From the NCBI RefSeq assembly GCF_038039215.1, contig NZ_JBBPCL010000003.1, positions 186,001 through 250,000 of the forward strand: DNA of 64,000 nt, read 5' to 3'. Both the position numbers and the translations under genes were made by a program. Under the pieces are notes generated by a model. That model was given only the letters and a program-made list of their open reading frames with translations. It ran no database searches and was not told the DNA's origin. The DNA comes from Pseudonocardia sp. T1-2H. Its GTDB lineage: Bacteria; Actinomycetota; Actinomycetes; Mycobacteriales; Pseudonocardiaceae. How positions within the stretch are numbered: position 1 is the stretch's first letter; each line of letters opens with the position of its first letter. This document shows, one piece after another, positions 33,769-43,460 of the stretch.

Positions 33769-35316
33769 TCAACTCACATCCCGTGGCGCGGCCTCCCAGT
33801 GACGCCGCCGCAGTTCCCGCTTGAGCACCTTCCCGGCGCCCGACTGTGGCAGCGCATCCATGAACTCGAAGGATCGCGGTGCCTTGTAGCCGGCGATGAG
33901 GCCCTTTGTGTGGGCACGCAGCGCTTCGGCTGTCACGTCGGCACCAGGTGCGGTCACCACCACGGCGTGGACCCGCTCACCATAGGTCGGGTCGGGAACA
34001 CCGATGACGGCACACGCCGCAACTGCCGGGTGCTGGCTCAACGCGTTCTCTACCTCGGCGGAGTATACGTTCTCGCCACCGCTGACGATCATGTCCTTGA
34101 TCCGGTCCACCACGTATAGGTAGCCGTCCTCGTCCATGTAGCCGCCGTCTCCCGTGTGCATCCAGCCGCCCCGGACCGCAGCGGCCGTGGCAGCGGGCTG
34201 CTTCCAGTACCCGAGCATGACGTGCCCACCTCGGCAAACGATCTCGCCGACGGTACCTGGGGGCACCTCGTTGTCAACCTCGTCGACGATGCGCACCTCG
34301 CTGTGCGGTGCTGCTCGTCCGGCGGAGCGCAGTCGGGCTGCGACGCCGCGGTGGTCATCGGGCCCGAGAAGCGTCGCCACCGGTGACAGCTCGGTCATCC
34401 CGTATGCCTGCGCGAGCTCGACGTCGGGGAGCAGGTGCATCGTGCGCTGGAGCACGGCTTCGGAGATTGGCGAGGCGCCGTAGCAGAAGCGTCGGACGCT
34501 GGAGAGGTCGTAGTCGGCCACCCCGGGATGGTCCACCAGCATCTGGATCATCGCGGGCACTAGGAACAGGTCAGTCACCTGGTGCCCCGACACGGCGGTG
34601 AGAACGTCAGCGGGCTCGAATTTCGGCACGATGACATGCGTGTTGCCCGCCAGCGAGTGTGCCATCCACAGGCACAGGTCGGCGAGGTGGAACATCGGCG
34701 CGGAATGTAGGTATCGGCCACCCGGCGTGACCCAGTAGCCCACGGCCGCGCAGCCGAGCGCGGAGACCGTGAGATTGGCGTGGCTGAGCATGACGCCCTT
34801 CGCGACGCCTGTCGTCCCGCCGGTGTAGAATAAGGCAGCGAGCGCGTCGCCGCCGCGGCGCGCATCCGGCGCTGGATCCGAGCCGGCCACCAGCTCCTCG
34901 TAGTCGATGACGTCGCCCGAGTTCTCGTCACCCACATGAATGGTGCGTCGGATACCGGGCACCGACGCCTGCAGCTCGGGCAGGATCGACAGGAACTCGT
35001 CGCCGATCAGTAGGACCTGCGCATCACAGTCGCGCAGCGCGTGCCCGATCTCGGCGACACTCCATCGCGTGTTTACCGGGACGAGCACCCCGTCGGCCCA
35101 GGGAACCGCGGCCAGGTACTCGAGATAGCGGTCGGAGTTCAGGGCGAGCATGGCGACTCTGTCGCCCGACTGAACGCCGAGTCGGCGCAGACCACCGGCG
35201 AGCCGCGCGACGCGGTCCGCAAACTCGGCAAACGTCCGCTCCCGCCCCGCATAGATGCACGCGATGCGCTCCGGGTGTTGTTGGAGTGCTCGGTGCAGGG
35301 ACTGCGTGAAATACAT
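33769..35316 (-). CDS. Acyl-CoA synthetase (AMP-forming), intact
   Basis: This is a 515-residue ANL-superfamily ligase with all core motifs in one frame: P-loop ALFYTGGTTGVAKGV, DLFLVPAMIQML, FCYGASPIS, AQAYGMTELSPV, GGWMHTGDGGYMDEDGYLYVVDRIKDMIVSGGENVYSAEVE and PQSGAGKVLKREL with the C-terminal catalytic Lys. The start at ATG 35316 has GGAG five bases upstream; a longer frame has no ribosome-binding site. Its stop lies 19 bases before the tandem TetR gene on the same strand, so the two may be co-transcribed. It is upstream-adjacent to the monooxygenase operon at 35440-38100, again on the same strand, and may activate the acid released after Baeyer-Villiger oxidation. Confidence 0.95.
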   Translation of the reverse strand: MYFTQSLHRALQQHPERIACIYAGRERTFAEFADRVARLAGGLRRLGVQSGDRVAMLALNSDRYLEYLAAVPWADGVLVPVNTRWSVAEIGHALRDCDAQVLLIGDEFLSILPELQASVPGIRRTIHVGDENSGDVIDYEELVAGSDPAPDARRGGDALAALFYTGGTTGVAKGVMLSHANLTVSALGCAAVGYWVTPGGRYLHSAPMFHLADLCLWMAHSLAGNTHVIVPKFEPADVLTAVSGHQVTDLFLVPAMIQMLVDHPGVADYDLSSVRRFCYGASPISEAVLQRTMHLLPDVELAQAYGMTELSPVATLLGPDDHRGVAARLRSAGRAAPHSEVRIVDEVDNEVPPGTVGEIVCRGGHVMLGYWKQPAATAAAVRGGWMHTGDGGYMDEDGYLYVVDRIKDMIVSGGENVYSAEVENALSQHPAVAACAVIGVPDPTYGERVHAVVVTAPGADVTAEALRAHTKGLIAGYKAPRSFEFMDALPQSGAGKVLKRELRRRHWEAAPRDVS

Positions 35317-35439
35317 GGGAACTCCAGGCGCAAGCAGCTGGGACGGCGATGGAAGATCAGACACACACCATGAAGTGGGTGCGCGCCGGAAGAACATCGG
35401 CGCGCACCCACCAGTAACGTCGGTCCTCGGAGGGCCTGG

Positions 35440-35751
35440 CTACGAATCACCCTCCCTCAGCACGATGCGGCGATTGTAGTGCGCAAAGGAGGAGGGGCCA
35501 GCGAAATACTTGCCGATCGCCGTCCGGAACAGTTGGAACTGTTCGGTGGCACGAAAAGTCTCATGTGCCTCGACACTGTCCCATTCGATCACGAACAGGA
35601 AGGCGTCCGATTGCTCGATTCCCTGGATCAACTCGACGGCCCGGCACCCCGAGTCATCCGCGAGAATCTTGGCGGCGCCCTGCGCGCTGTTGACGAAGGC
35701 CTCCTCCTCGCCGGCTTTTATCGTGAGGTGTGCAACCTCGAGAACGGTCAT
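35440..35751 (-). CDS. Antibiotic-biosynthesis-monooxygenase-type (ABM) domain protein
   Basis: This is a 103-residue ferredoxin-like dimeric alpha-beta barrel protein of the ABM family. The pattern VLEVAHLTIKAGEEEAFVNSAQGAAKIL followed by CRAVELIQGIEQSDAFLFVIEWDSVEAHETFRATEQFQLF is typical. Members include cofactor-free monooxygenases and heme-degrading enzymes, and many are uncharacterised. ATG 35751 has GGAG six bases upstream. It is the last gene of the minus-strand operon cupin - Baeyer-Villiger monooxygenase - ABM, with 43 bases to the monooxygenase stop. A role in handling a reactive intermediate or product is plausible. Confidence 0.85.
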   Translation of the reverse strand: MTVLEVAHLTIKAGEEEAFVNSAQGAAKILADDSGCRAVELIQGIEQSDAFLFVIEWDSVEAHETFRATEQFQLFRTAIGKYFAGPSSFAHYNRRIVLREGDS

Positions 35752-35794
35752 CTTGATCTCCAGTCTTGGAAGTGTACGGATCAGTGCTGTGAGA

Positions 35795-37483
35795 TCAGTG
35801 CTGTGACTCGAGCTCGCGGGTCGTGGCGAGGTCGAACTCGTCGTATCCCTCGTCGACCGCGAGATCGCACCGTCGGCGGTACTCGACGAAGCCGCCAAGA
35901 TAGTAGAGGCTTTCCCTGGGCTTCCCGGGAATGTTGGCAGCCATGTACCAGCTGTTCGCCTTGGGCATCAGGGTCTGGTCGGCCACCGCGTTGACGTGCT
36001 CCGTCCAGGCGGTCTCGGCCTCGGCAGTCGGCTCAATGGCCGAGGCGCCGATCCCGGCGAGATGCTGGATGGTCCTGCCCACCCAGTGCGACTGGTACTC
36101 GACCAGCAGCACGGGCTGGAAGAAGGCCGCGACGCTCTGCGGGCCGTCGAGAATGAACAGGTTCGGGAAGCCGTTGCTCATCATGCCTAGGTGCGTGCGC
36201 GCTCCGGCCGCCCAGTGGTCCTTCAGCGTGCGGCCCTGGCGGCCTCGGATGTCCATCCGTACGAGCGGGCCGGTCGCCGCGTCGTAACCGGTGGCACAGA
36301 TGATCACATCCAACGGGTACTCGGTGCCGTCGGCCAGCCGCAGCCCCGTGGACGTGCACTCCTCGATCGCCGATTCCCGCACGTTGACGAGGGTGACGTC
36401 GTCGCGGTTGAACGCCTCGTAGTAGCCATTCTCGCCGCACAGCCGCTTCGTCAGGATCGGGTGATCGGTCGGAACAAGCGCAGTAGCGACGTCCTGGTCC
36501 TTGACGATGCTGCGGATCTTTGCTTCGAAGAAGTCACGGAGGGTCTTGTTGGCCTCCTCTTCGAAGAGGAGGTCCGTATAACTGGTGTAGTAGCTGAGTC
36601 CGCCGGACTTCCAACGGTACTCGTATTCCTTCTGCCGCTCCTCATCGGAGACGTCGAGCGCGCGCTGCGTATTGGGTGCGGCGATCTCGAAGTCGACGAG
36701 TGTGTACCCACCGAAGGCGTCGAGCTCCCGGCGGCGCAGCTCCGGGTAGTTGTCCTTGATGCTCTTCAGGTAATCGGGCGGCATCGGGACGTTCTGCAGC
36801 GGCACGCACCAGTGCGGGGAACGCTGGAAGACGAACAGCTCGTCCGCCTGCTGCGCGATGATCGGGATCATCTGGACCCCCGAGGCGCCCGTTCCGATGA
36901 GCCCGACCCGACGACCCGCCAGATCGACGTGGTCGTGCGGCCATGAGCCGGAGTGGTAGAGCTCGCCCGCGAAGGTATCCAACCCTGCGATGTCGGGCAG
37001 GTTCCGGGCGGAGAGGATACCCACCGCCATCACGCAGTACGTGGCGCGGACGCTCTCACCGCCAGCTGCCGCGACGACCCAGGTGTCGGTCGTCTCGTCG
37101 AACTCGGCCGAGGTGATGTGGGTGTCGAACTGGATATCCCGACGTAAATCGAAACGGTCTGCTACGTGGTTGAGGTAACGGAGGACCTCTGCCTGGCCCG
37201 CGTACCGCTCAGTCCAATCCCACTCCTGCTGCAGCTCCTCGGAGAAGCCGTAAGAGTATTCCAGGCTCTCGATGTCGACGCGGGCGCCGGGATAGCGGTT
37301 CCAGTACCACGTCCCGCCCACTCCACCTCCGGCCTCGAAGAGGCGGCACCGCAGGCCCAGGCCGCGCAGATGATGGAGGGCGTAGAGGCCCCCGAAGCCG
37401 GCGCCGACGACGACGACGTCGAAGTCGACATTCGAACCGTCGTCAGAAATCGTGGATGGGCTGTTCTGTGACTGGAGCGCCAT
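35795..37483 (-). CDS. Flavin-containing Baeyer-Villiger monooxygenase
   Basis: This is a 562-residue type I Baeyer-Villiger monooxygenase. It has the FAD-binding GAGFGG (27-32), GGVGGTWYWNRYPGARVD (53-70), the diagnostic fingerprint FAGELYHSGSWP (171-182, matching F-x-G-x3-H-x3-W-P) and the NADPH-binding GTGASG (197-202). These enzymes convert ketones to esters or lactones with NADPH and oxygen; cyclohexanone and cyclic-ketone enzymes have this size. The ATG follows an AGAGG ribosome-binding site. It is flanked by a cupin (upstream) and an ABM protein (downstream) on the same strand, and by an acyl-CoA ligase beyond. The substrate is likely an alicyclic or long-chain ketone. Confidence 0.95.
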   Translation of the reverse strand: MALQSQNSPSTISDDGSNVDFDVVVVGAGFGGLYALHHLRGLGLRCRLFEAGGGVGGTWYWNRYPGARVDIESLEYSYGFSEELQQEWDWTERYAGQAEVLRYLNHVADRFDLRRDIQFDTHITSAEFDETTDTWVVAAAGGESVRATYCVMAVGILSARNLPDIAGLDTFAGELYHSGSWPHDHVDLAGRRVGLIGTGASGVQMIPIIAQQADELFVFQRSPHWCVPLQNVPMPPDYLKSIKDNYPELRRRELDAFGGYTLVDFEIAAPNTQRALDVSDEERQKEYEYRWKSGGLSYYTSYTDLLFEEEANKTLRDFFEAKIRSIVKDQDVATALVPTDHPILTKRLCGENGYYEAFNRDDVTLVNVRESAIEECTSTGLRLADGTEYPLDVIICATGYDAATGPLVRMDIRGRQGRTLKDHWAAGARTHLGMMSNGFPNLFILDGPQSVAAFFQPVLLVEYQSHWVGRTIQHLAGIGASAIEPTAEAETAWTEHVNAVADQTLMPKANSWYMAANIPGKPRESLYYLGGFVEYRRRCDLAVDEGYDEFDLATTRELESQH

Positions 37484-37569
37484 TGATTACACAACCTCTT
37501 TCGTGGGGTGACTCAACTACTTTTGATTGCCCTGAAGTTGTTGTTGGGCCTGTGCCGTCGACGCAGATT

Positions 37570-38100
37570 TCAGCGCGTCGCGGAATACATGGTCGCCACG
37601 ATGGTGGCGGGCCCGGACGTACGGTTGCTCCATGCGTGTTTGGTGCCGCGTTGCACCATCGTGTCACCGACACGGAGGTGCACTTCTTCGTTCTCGAGAA
37701 CCGCGTAGATCTCGCCCTCCACAACCGTTACGACATCGACGGTGTCGGTGGCGTGGACTCCTGCGGTATCCCCGTCGTCCACGTGCGAATCGGCGCCCCC
37801 GATCGCGGCCATCGCGTCCTCGTAGCCCCCGTTGCTCTGCCACTCCGCGTCCGGTGGAAAGGTCACGAACCGGACTAGGACGCCCGCCTTCGGCGGGTCG
37901 AGGGCAACGATCCCGGTCAGTGTGTCCTCGGCGTCGACGCGCGGCGGAACCGTATCGGTCTGCCAGAGGTCGACGACGGTGAACGTGGGAGTGGCCGCAC
38001 GAGTGGGGGCCAGCTCATCGACTACCACCCGGGATCGTCCTTTCTCGTCGGTTCCCGTGACTACCCGTCGTGCCTGGAAGTTCTCGACGCTCGTTGGCAT
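37570..38100 (-). CDS. Cupin-domain protein, copy 2
   Basis: This 176-residue cupin is related to the protein at 20163-20708: both open with a RRVVTG-T/H-x-EKG-type segment and have the late VHLRVGDTMVQRGTKHAW or equivalent strand-turn pattern. The single barrel is formed by VDVVTVVEGEIYAVLENEEVHLRVGD. Ligand His residues are sparse (ADSHVDD, TKHAW), so metal binding is uncertain. The ATG has AAAGGG upstream. It is the first gene of the operon with the Baeyer-Villiger monooxygenase, just as the other cupin accompanies a luciferase-like monooxygenase. Confidence 0.85.
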   Translation of the reverse strand: MPTSVENFQARRVVTGTDEKGRSRVVVDELAPTRAATPTFTVVDLWQTDTVPPRVDAEDTLTGIVALDPPKAGVLVRFVTFPPDAEWQSNGGYEDAMAAIGGADSHVDDGDTAGVHATDTVDVVTVVEGEIYAVLENEEVHLRVGDTMVQRGTKHAWSNRTSGPATIVATMYSATR

Positions 38101-38798
38101 GGTCGATCAACCCTTTCTCTGGGACTTTCGCTGGTTGCGGATGCCGCGGCCTCGGGTCTTTCCGAGCCCGAGCTCGCGGTCGGCTGGCATGGCGTCGGTC
38201 GCTCTTCGCCTCCGCGGTCATTGGCCGTGCCGGCGCCGTGGCGGTGGCAGCACTCCGCGGACGATGGACGCCGATCGTCCTTCCCGGGGTCGCTCCGAGT
38301 GGCTCCGCGCTGATGGCTGCGGGTGACGAACCTCTCCGTCGTGCCGGTGTGATGTTGCCCTCCCTGACGCAGCAAGGTTAACCGATGTTGACAACCCTAG
38401 CAAGAGTTCGCTCTGACCTGCGGTTCACTGGGTTATGGTGAGACCTGAGCTACGTGAGCGAATACGGACATAGCTGCTCGGTGGGGGTTCGGTCACGGGG
38501 GTGGAGCCGAGGCTGGTGAGGGAGCACGACGGGCGTAAGCAATGGCACTTGCACCACGGCCTCCGGCCTCGCAGCGGACAGCTCGCCGGGCGGGGTTGCG
38601 GTCTCGGAGAACGACGCCGGCCCGGCGCAGGTGCACCACTTCGCGCCGCCCACGGACGGAGGTGGCCGCACCACAGAAACTGTTGTGAACGATCGATTCG
38701 GGCCGTACGAGTTGGCCTGCACCGGCCGAAGCCTGACATCCGCTACACCCAGTTCTTCTGGGCGTCATCGTCACCATCCGAAGAGGACGGCGCTTCTC
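38101..38798. other. Divergent control region, cupin operon and SDR gene
   Basis: About 700 bases without a supported gene. It must hold the promoters for the minus-strand cupin operon and the plus-strand SDR. A TTGACA box at 38389-38394 is the only recognisable element. Confidence 0.4.
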
Positions 38799-39557
38799 AT
38801 GTTTCTCGAAGGCTGCTCAGCAGTGGTCACCGGTGGAGCGTCGGGCCTCGGCCTCGCGACAGTCCGACTGCTCCTCGAGCGCGGCGCATCGGTCGTGATT
38901 GCCGACCTGTTATCACCGTCGGACCAGCCGAATGCAGCGCTCGGTCCGAAGGCGCACTTCGTCCGTACCGACGTACGCGTACCGGACCAGGTCGAGGCTG
39001 CAGTCGCCACCGCGACCCGGCTCGGTCCGCTACGAGCGGCCGTCGCGTGTGCGGGCATCGGATCCTCGGCGCGGATCTTGAGCGACAACCGCATGCTGTC
39101 TTTTGACGAGTTCGACGAGGTGTGCCGCGTAAACCTCACCGGCACTGCGATGTTGCTGGCCCTCGCCGCGCGCAGCATGGCGGCCAACACCCCTGAGGAA
39201 GACGACCGGGGCGTCATCGTCCTCACCAGTTCCATCGCGGGCTATGACGGTCAGGCCGGGTCGCTCGCCTACTCGGCGTCAAAGGCCGGCGTGATCGGCA
39301 TGACCCTGCCTGCGGCCAGAGATCTCGCACAGCACGCCATCCGGGTCGTGACCGTCGCGCCGGGCCTCTTCGAGACACCGCTACTACGGTCGCTGCCTCC
39401 TCGGGCCCAGGCGTCGATGACGCAGCAGATGCCCCACCCTGCCCGCCTGGGCCAATCATCCGAATTTGCGGCGCTCGTCGGGCACATCCTGGACAACCCC
39501 ATGCTCAACGGGGAGGTGATCCGCATCGACGGCGCGGCCCGGCTGCCCGCTCGCTGA
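38799..39557 (+). CDS. SDR-family 3-hydroxyacyl-CoA dehydrogenase-like protein
   Basis: This is a 252-residue classical short-chain dehydrogenase. The cofactor motif is VTGGASGLGLATVRLLLERG with an acidic IADL after the second strand, which favours NAD. The rest has ACAGIGSS, the catalytic Ser in TSSIAGYDGQAGSLAYSASKAGV with Tyr and Lys, then VTVAPGLFETPLL. Overall it resembles type II 3-hydroxyacyl-CoA dehydrogenases (HSD17B10-like), which fits the beta-oxidation neighbours. ATG 38799 follows AGAGGA at an eleven-base distance. It is a single gene on the plus strand between two minus-strand operons. Another alcohol substrate remains possible. Confidence 0.9.
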   Translation: MFLEGCSAVVTGGASGLGLATVRLLLERGASVVIADLLSPSDQPNAALGPKAHFVRTDVRVPDQVEAAVATATRLGPLRAAVACAGIGSSARILSDNRMLSFDEFDEVCRVNLTGTAMLLALAARSMAANTPEEDDRGVIVLTSSIAGYDGQAGSLAYSASKAGVIGMTLPAARDLAQHAIRVVTVAPGLFETPLLRSLPPRAQASMTQQMPHPARLGQSSEFAALVGHILDNPMLNGEVIRIDGAARLPAR

Positions 39558-39772
39558 GGCCCTGCGCTGGTCCGGCCAGGCGCTCGAACCGGCGGCGGTC
39601 ATGCCGGGACGAACGATTACCGTCAAGGTGAGGTGAGCGGCGCACCCCGGTTCACCGGACTGTCGGAAAGGACGTTGCCGATCACGATCACGATCTGGTC
39701 GGTGAGCTCCTCCGGGCTCGTCATCCCAACCGGTCGTACCAGCTGTACAGGGACGTCAACACGTGGCCGCCG

Positions 39773-40552
39773 CTACTGGCCTGTGAACTGGGGCGGCCGC
39801 TTGGCGAGGAAGGCGTCGACGCCTTCCTGCGCGTCTTCGCTGGAGAGAAGGATGTGGAAGTTGCGTCGTTCGACTGTCAGGCCCTGGGCCAGGGTGGCCT
39901 CGAAGGCGTTGCGGGCGGAGTTCATGGCGAGCTGGACAGCGAGTGGTCCGTTGGAGGCGATGCGGTTCGCGAGCGCGGTCGCGTGGTCGAGCACATCGGT
40001 GTCGGACACGACCTCGGCGACGAGGCCGGCCGCGTAGGCATAGTCGGCGTCGACGTGATCACCGGTCAGCAGCATCTTCATCGCCTTGGCCTTGCCGAGG
40101 GCGTGGACGAGTCGCTGGGTGCCACCGGCTCCGGGCAGGACGCCGAGGGCGACCTCGGGGACCCCGAAGCGTGCGCTCTGTCCGGCGATGGCGATGTCGC
40201 AGGCGAGGGCGATCTCGCATCCGCCGCCGAGGGCGAGGCCGCGCACGGCGGCCACGGTCGGTTTGCGGTAGCGCCCGAGGAGCTCGAAGAGCGGATCGAT
40301 CGGCAGGGGGTCGAGGACAGGGACGCCCATCATAGTGGTGATCTCGTCGATGTCGGCGCCGGCGCAGAAGGTGCGTTCGGAGCCGGCGATCACCACGACC
40401 CGGATCCTCCCGTCGTTCTCCATCTCGTTCAGCGCCTGGACGAGTGCGGAGATCAGCGTGCGGCTGAGCGCGTTGTGGGCCTTCGGCCGATCCAGGGTCA
40501 AAACGCCGACCGGACCGTGCCGCTCGACCAGCAGCGGCTTCTCGTTGCTCAT
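39773..40552 (-). CDS. Enoyl-CoA hydratase
   Basis: This is a 259-residue crotonase with both catalytic glutamates in place: Glu113 in ALGGGCEIALACD and Glu133 in FGVPEVALGVLPGAGGTQRL. The CAGADIDE oxyanion loop is also canonical. It should hydrate trans-2-enoyl-CoA thioesters. It is the third gene of the minus-strand operon ligase - thiolase - hydratase, 13 bases after the thiolase. This is the most canonical of the three crotonases in the window. Confidence 0.95.
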   Translation of the reverse strand: MSNEKPLLVERHGPVGVLTLDRPKAHNALSRTLISALVQALNEMENDGRIRVVVIAGSERTFCAGADIDEITTMMGVPVLDPLPIDPLFELLGRYRKPTVAAVRGLALGGGCEIALACDIAIAGQSARFGVPEVALGVLPGAGGTQRLVHALGKAKAMKMLLTGDHVDADYAYAAGLVAEVVSDTDVLDHATALANRIASNGPLAVQLAMNSARNAFEATLAQGLTVERRNFHILLSSEDAQEGVDAFLAKRPPQFTGQ

Positions 40553-40565
40553 GCTGCGGACTCCT

Positions 40566-41744
40566 TCAGCCGAGGCGTTCGATGATCGTGGCGTTGGCCA
40601 TGCCCATGCCTTCGCAGATGGTGAGCAGCCCGTAGCGGCCGCCTGTGCGTTCGAGCTCGGCGAGCAGGCCGGTCATCATGCGGGCGCCGGTCGAGCCGAG
40701 GGGGTGGCCGATCGCGATGGAGCCGCCGTTGACGTTGATCTGGTCGGCGGGGTAGTCGAACTCGCTCTGCCAGATCAGAGGGACCGGGGCGAAGGCTTCG
40801 TTGACCTCGACGAGGTCGAGATCGTGGACGCTCATGCCGGCCTGGGCGAGAGCTTTGTGGGTGGCCGGGAGTACCGCGGTGAACTGCAGCAGTGGGTCGT
40901 CGGCGGCCACGGCCATGGACACGATCCGTGCCCTCGGGCGCAGCCCGGCTGCCTCAGCGGCGGCGCGCTCGGCGACCAGGAGGGCCGCGGCCCCGTCGCT
41001 CATCTGTGAGGCGTTGCCCGCGGTGATGGCCCCGTCCGGGGCGAAGACCGGCTTGAGCTGCGCCATCCGCGCGGGGTCGATTGAGTCTCGGATGCCCTCG
41101 TCGCGGGTCATCGTCGTGGTCCCGCCGCGGCCGTCGCCGACCTCGACCGGCACCAGCTGGTCGGCGAGACGTCCGTCTGCCGCGGCACGCGCGGCGCGGG
41201 CGTGGCTGCCGACGCTGTAGGCGTCGAGCTGCTCACGGGTCAGGCCCCATTTCTGCACGACCAGCTCCGCGGAGGGGCCCTGGGCGAGCAGGTTGCCCTC
41301 GTAGCGGGCCAGCGCCCGTTCCCCATACCAGGGGCCGGGCCCGGCGCCGGGTTCGAACAGAGGCCCGAGCTCGACGCGGGTCATGGACTCAACGCCCCCG
41401 CCGACGGCGAAGGAGTACTCACCGGATCCGATCGCCTGGGCGGCGAAGTGGACGGCCTGCTGGCCCGAGCCGCACTGGCGGTCGATAGTGGTGGCTGGCA
41501 GCGACTCGGGGAAGCCGGCGCCCATGACGGCGCTGCGGGCAATGTTGCCGGTCTGCTCGCCGCGTTGCAGAACGCACCCGATGATCACGTCGTCGAGGGC
41601 GGCCGGGTCGAACCGGCTCCGGGAGACCAGGGTGCTCAGGGTGTGAGCGAGCAGGTCGGTGGGGTGCCAGTCCTTGAGTAAGCCGCCGCGTTTCCCGACC
41701 GGGGTGCGCACGGCGTCGACGATGACGGCTTCACGGGTGGACAC
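40566..41744 (-). CDS. Acetyl-CoA C-acyltransferase (thiolase)
   Basis: This is a 392-residue thiolase. The nucleophile Cys91 is in TIDRQCGSGQQAVH. VNEAFAPVPLIW, the His in NVNGGSIAIGHPLGSTGARM and the second Cys in LLTICEGMGMAN complete the active site. It cleaves 3-oxoacyl-CoA with CoA, the last step of beta-oxidation. GTG 41744 is chosen because GAGGAG lies eight bases upstream. The gene follows a decayed acyl-CoA ligase by 65 bases and precedes enoyl-CoA hydratase on the same strand; a TetR gene is divergent to the operon. Confidence 0.95.
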   Translation of the reverse strand: MSTREAVIVDAVRTPVGKRGGLLKDWHPTDLLAHTLSTLVSRSRFDPAALDDVIIGCVLQRGEQTGNIARSAVMGAGFPESLPATTIDRQCGSGQQAVHFAAQAIGSGEYSFAVGGGVESMTRVELGPLFEPGAGPGPWYGERALARYEGNLLAQGPSAELVVQKWGLTREQLDAYSVGSHARAARAAADGRLADQLVPVEVGDGRGGTTTMTRDEGIRDSIDPARMAQLKPVFAPDGAITAGNASQMSDGAAALLVAERAAAEAAGLRPRARIVSMAVAADDPLLQFTAVLPATHKALAQAGMSVHDLDLVEVNEAFAPVPLIWQSEFDYPADQINVNGGSIAIGHPLGSTGARMMTGLLAELERTGGRYGLLTICEGMGMANATIIERLG

Positions 41745-41809
41745 GATCAGGCTCCTCGGTTCGCGGTGGTCATCGGTCACGACCCGGAGATCCGGCGGTC
41801 GTGCCCTTC

Positions 41810-43326
41810 TCAGTGCGGTTCGCGCAGGGCCTTGCGCAGCAGCTTGCCGACGACGTACTTCGGGAGCGGGTCGGTGGTGAGCTCGACCCGGCCGGGCTTC
41901 TTGTAGGAGCCGAGCCGTTTACGCGGGCCTCGACGAGCTCGTCGGCGCTGACGGTGGAAGGGGCGGCCACGGTGACCACCGCCATCGGGGTCTCACCCCA
42001 GCGCCCGTCGGGGACACCGAACACGGCGACCTCGGCACGGCGGGGTGCTTCCGCGATCACTGTTTCGAGCTCGGCGGGCCAGATGTTGTAGCCGCCGGAG
42101 ACGATCATGTCGTCGGTGCGGTCGAGGACGCAGAGGAACCCGTTGGCGTTGAACTTGCCGATGCCGTTGGTGTGCACCCAGCCGTCGGCCAGACCGGCCT
42201 TGGTCAGCTCCTCGTCGCCCCAGCAGCCGCGCATCTGCCCTTCGGCGCGCGCGACGATCTCGCCCTCCTCGTCCGTTGGGAGCTCCGCTCCGTCCGGGCC
42301 GACGATCTTGACCTGGGCGTAAGGGACGACCCGGCCAGCCGAGCGCAGCGGGTTCGACCCCTTGATGTTGGCGAACCATTCCTCGGAGCCCATGTGGGTC
42401 ACCGGCACGAACCTCGGTCTGTCCGAACAGCTGCACGAGGGTATCGCCGAAGACGTCGCGGGCGGCAGGGCCGCGGCGTCGGTGATCGGCGCGCCGCCGA
42501 CGGCCATGGACTGCAGGTCCGTCCACGGCTGGGCCGCGGCATCGGGGTGGCGGGGTGGCATGGCGAGGATGCCGGGTGAGGCGAACATGTGGGTGGCCCG
42601 GTCGCGCGCATCATCGTCAGGACCTTGTCCGGCTCGAATGGCCCCGAACAGTAGGTTCGCCCCGCCAGGGAGCCACGCCGGAAGGAAGAAGTAGCCCGAG
42701 GCGTGCGAGATCGGCGCGCCGTGGGCGATGATCGTCCGGACGGTCATCCGCTCGAGGCAGTAGGCCCAGTTCCGGCACTTGGTCACCCAGCCGTGGTGGG
42801 TGTAGGCGACGCCCTTGGGCTTGCCGGTGGTGCCGCTGGAGTGGCGGAGGACGTACCAGGACTCGCCGTCGATCCGGATCGATGTCGTCCTGGGGGCGCA
42901 GCCTGTCCTCGTAGCCGCCGTCGCGCACGATGATGTGCTCCAGGGACGCGACCTCGGTCTCGAGACCCTGGACCCCGGCGGCGTGCACGGTGTCGGTGAT
43001 GACGACCTTGCAGTCGGTGCCCTCGAGCATCGCTCTGTGCGACTCCGCGGAGTTACGGGGGTAGAGCGGGACCCGGACCGCGCCGGCGATGGCGCAGCCG
43101 AGGAGCATGTCGGCGGCACCGACGTTGTTGTCCTCGAGCCCGGCGACGCGGTCGCCGGGCTCGACACCGAGCGCGCGTTGGCCAGTCGTACCCCACGGTC
43201 CCACGTCTCGGCGAAGGTCAGACTTCGATCCAGGGTGATGGCTGCGGTGCGTGAACCGTCGATCGCCGCGGCCTGGCGCATATGACTCGTGACGGTCATC
43301 CACGCGTACCTGCTGGCGGCGGTCAT
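41810..43326 (-). pseudogene. Acyl-CoA synthetase, several frameshifts
   Basis: This is an ANL-superfamily ligase readable along its full length only in pieces. The start is MTVTSHMRQAAAIDG. LGVEPGDRVAGLEDNNVGAADM lies in a second frame. VLRHSSGTTGKPKGV and SHASGYFFLPAWLPGGANLLF return to the first, with further disturbance around the A5 region. HTNGIGKFNANGFLCVLDRTDDMIVSGGYNIWPAELE follows. The C-terminus (KKPGRVELTTDPLPKYVVGKLLRKAL) lies in yet another frame, ending at 41810. At least four indels are needed, so unlike the single-shift ligases it is probably dead if the sequence is correct. It is first in the operon with thiolase and hydratase. Confidence 0.85.
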
Positions 43327-43460
43327 GGTTCCGCTCCTTTGCGGTCCGGCGGCCCGGCGTGAGCTGCGACGCGCCGTTCCGGACGGCACGCGGCGTCGCG
43401 AGGCTGTGGGGCGACAGATCCTGCGGCCCGCTCTAGCAGGCTGGCACAACTCGGAAAAAT

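Noticed and set aside
37508..38381. Forward frames opposite the cupin gene
   Set aside because: Antisense to a well-supported cupin; no independent evidence.
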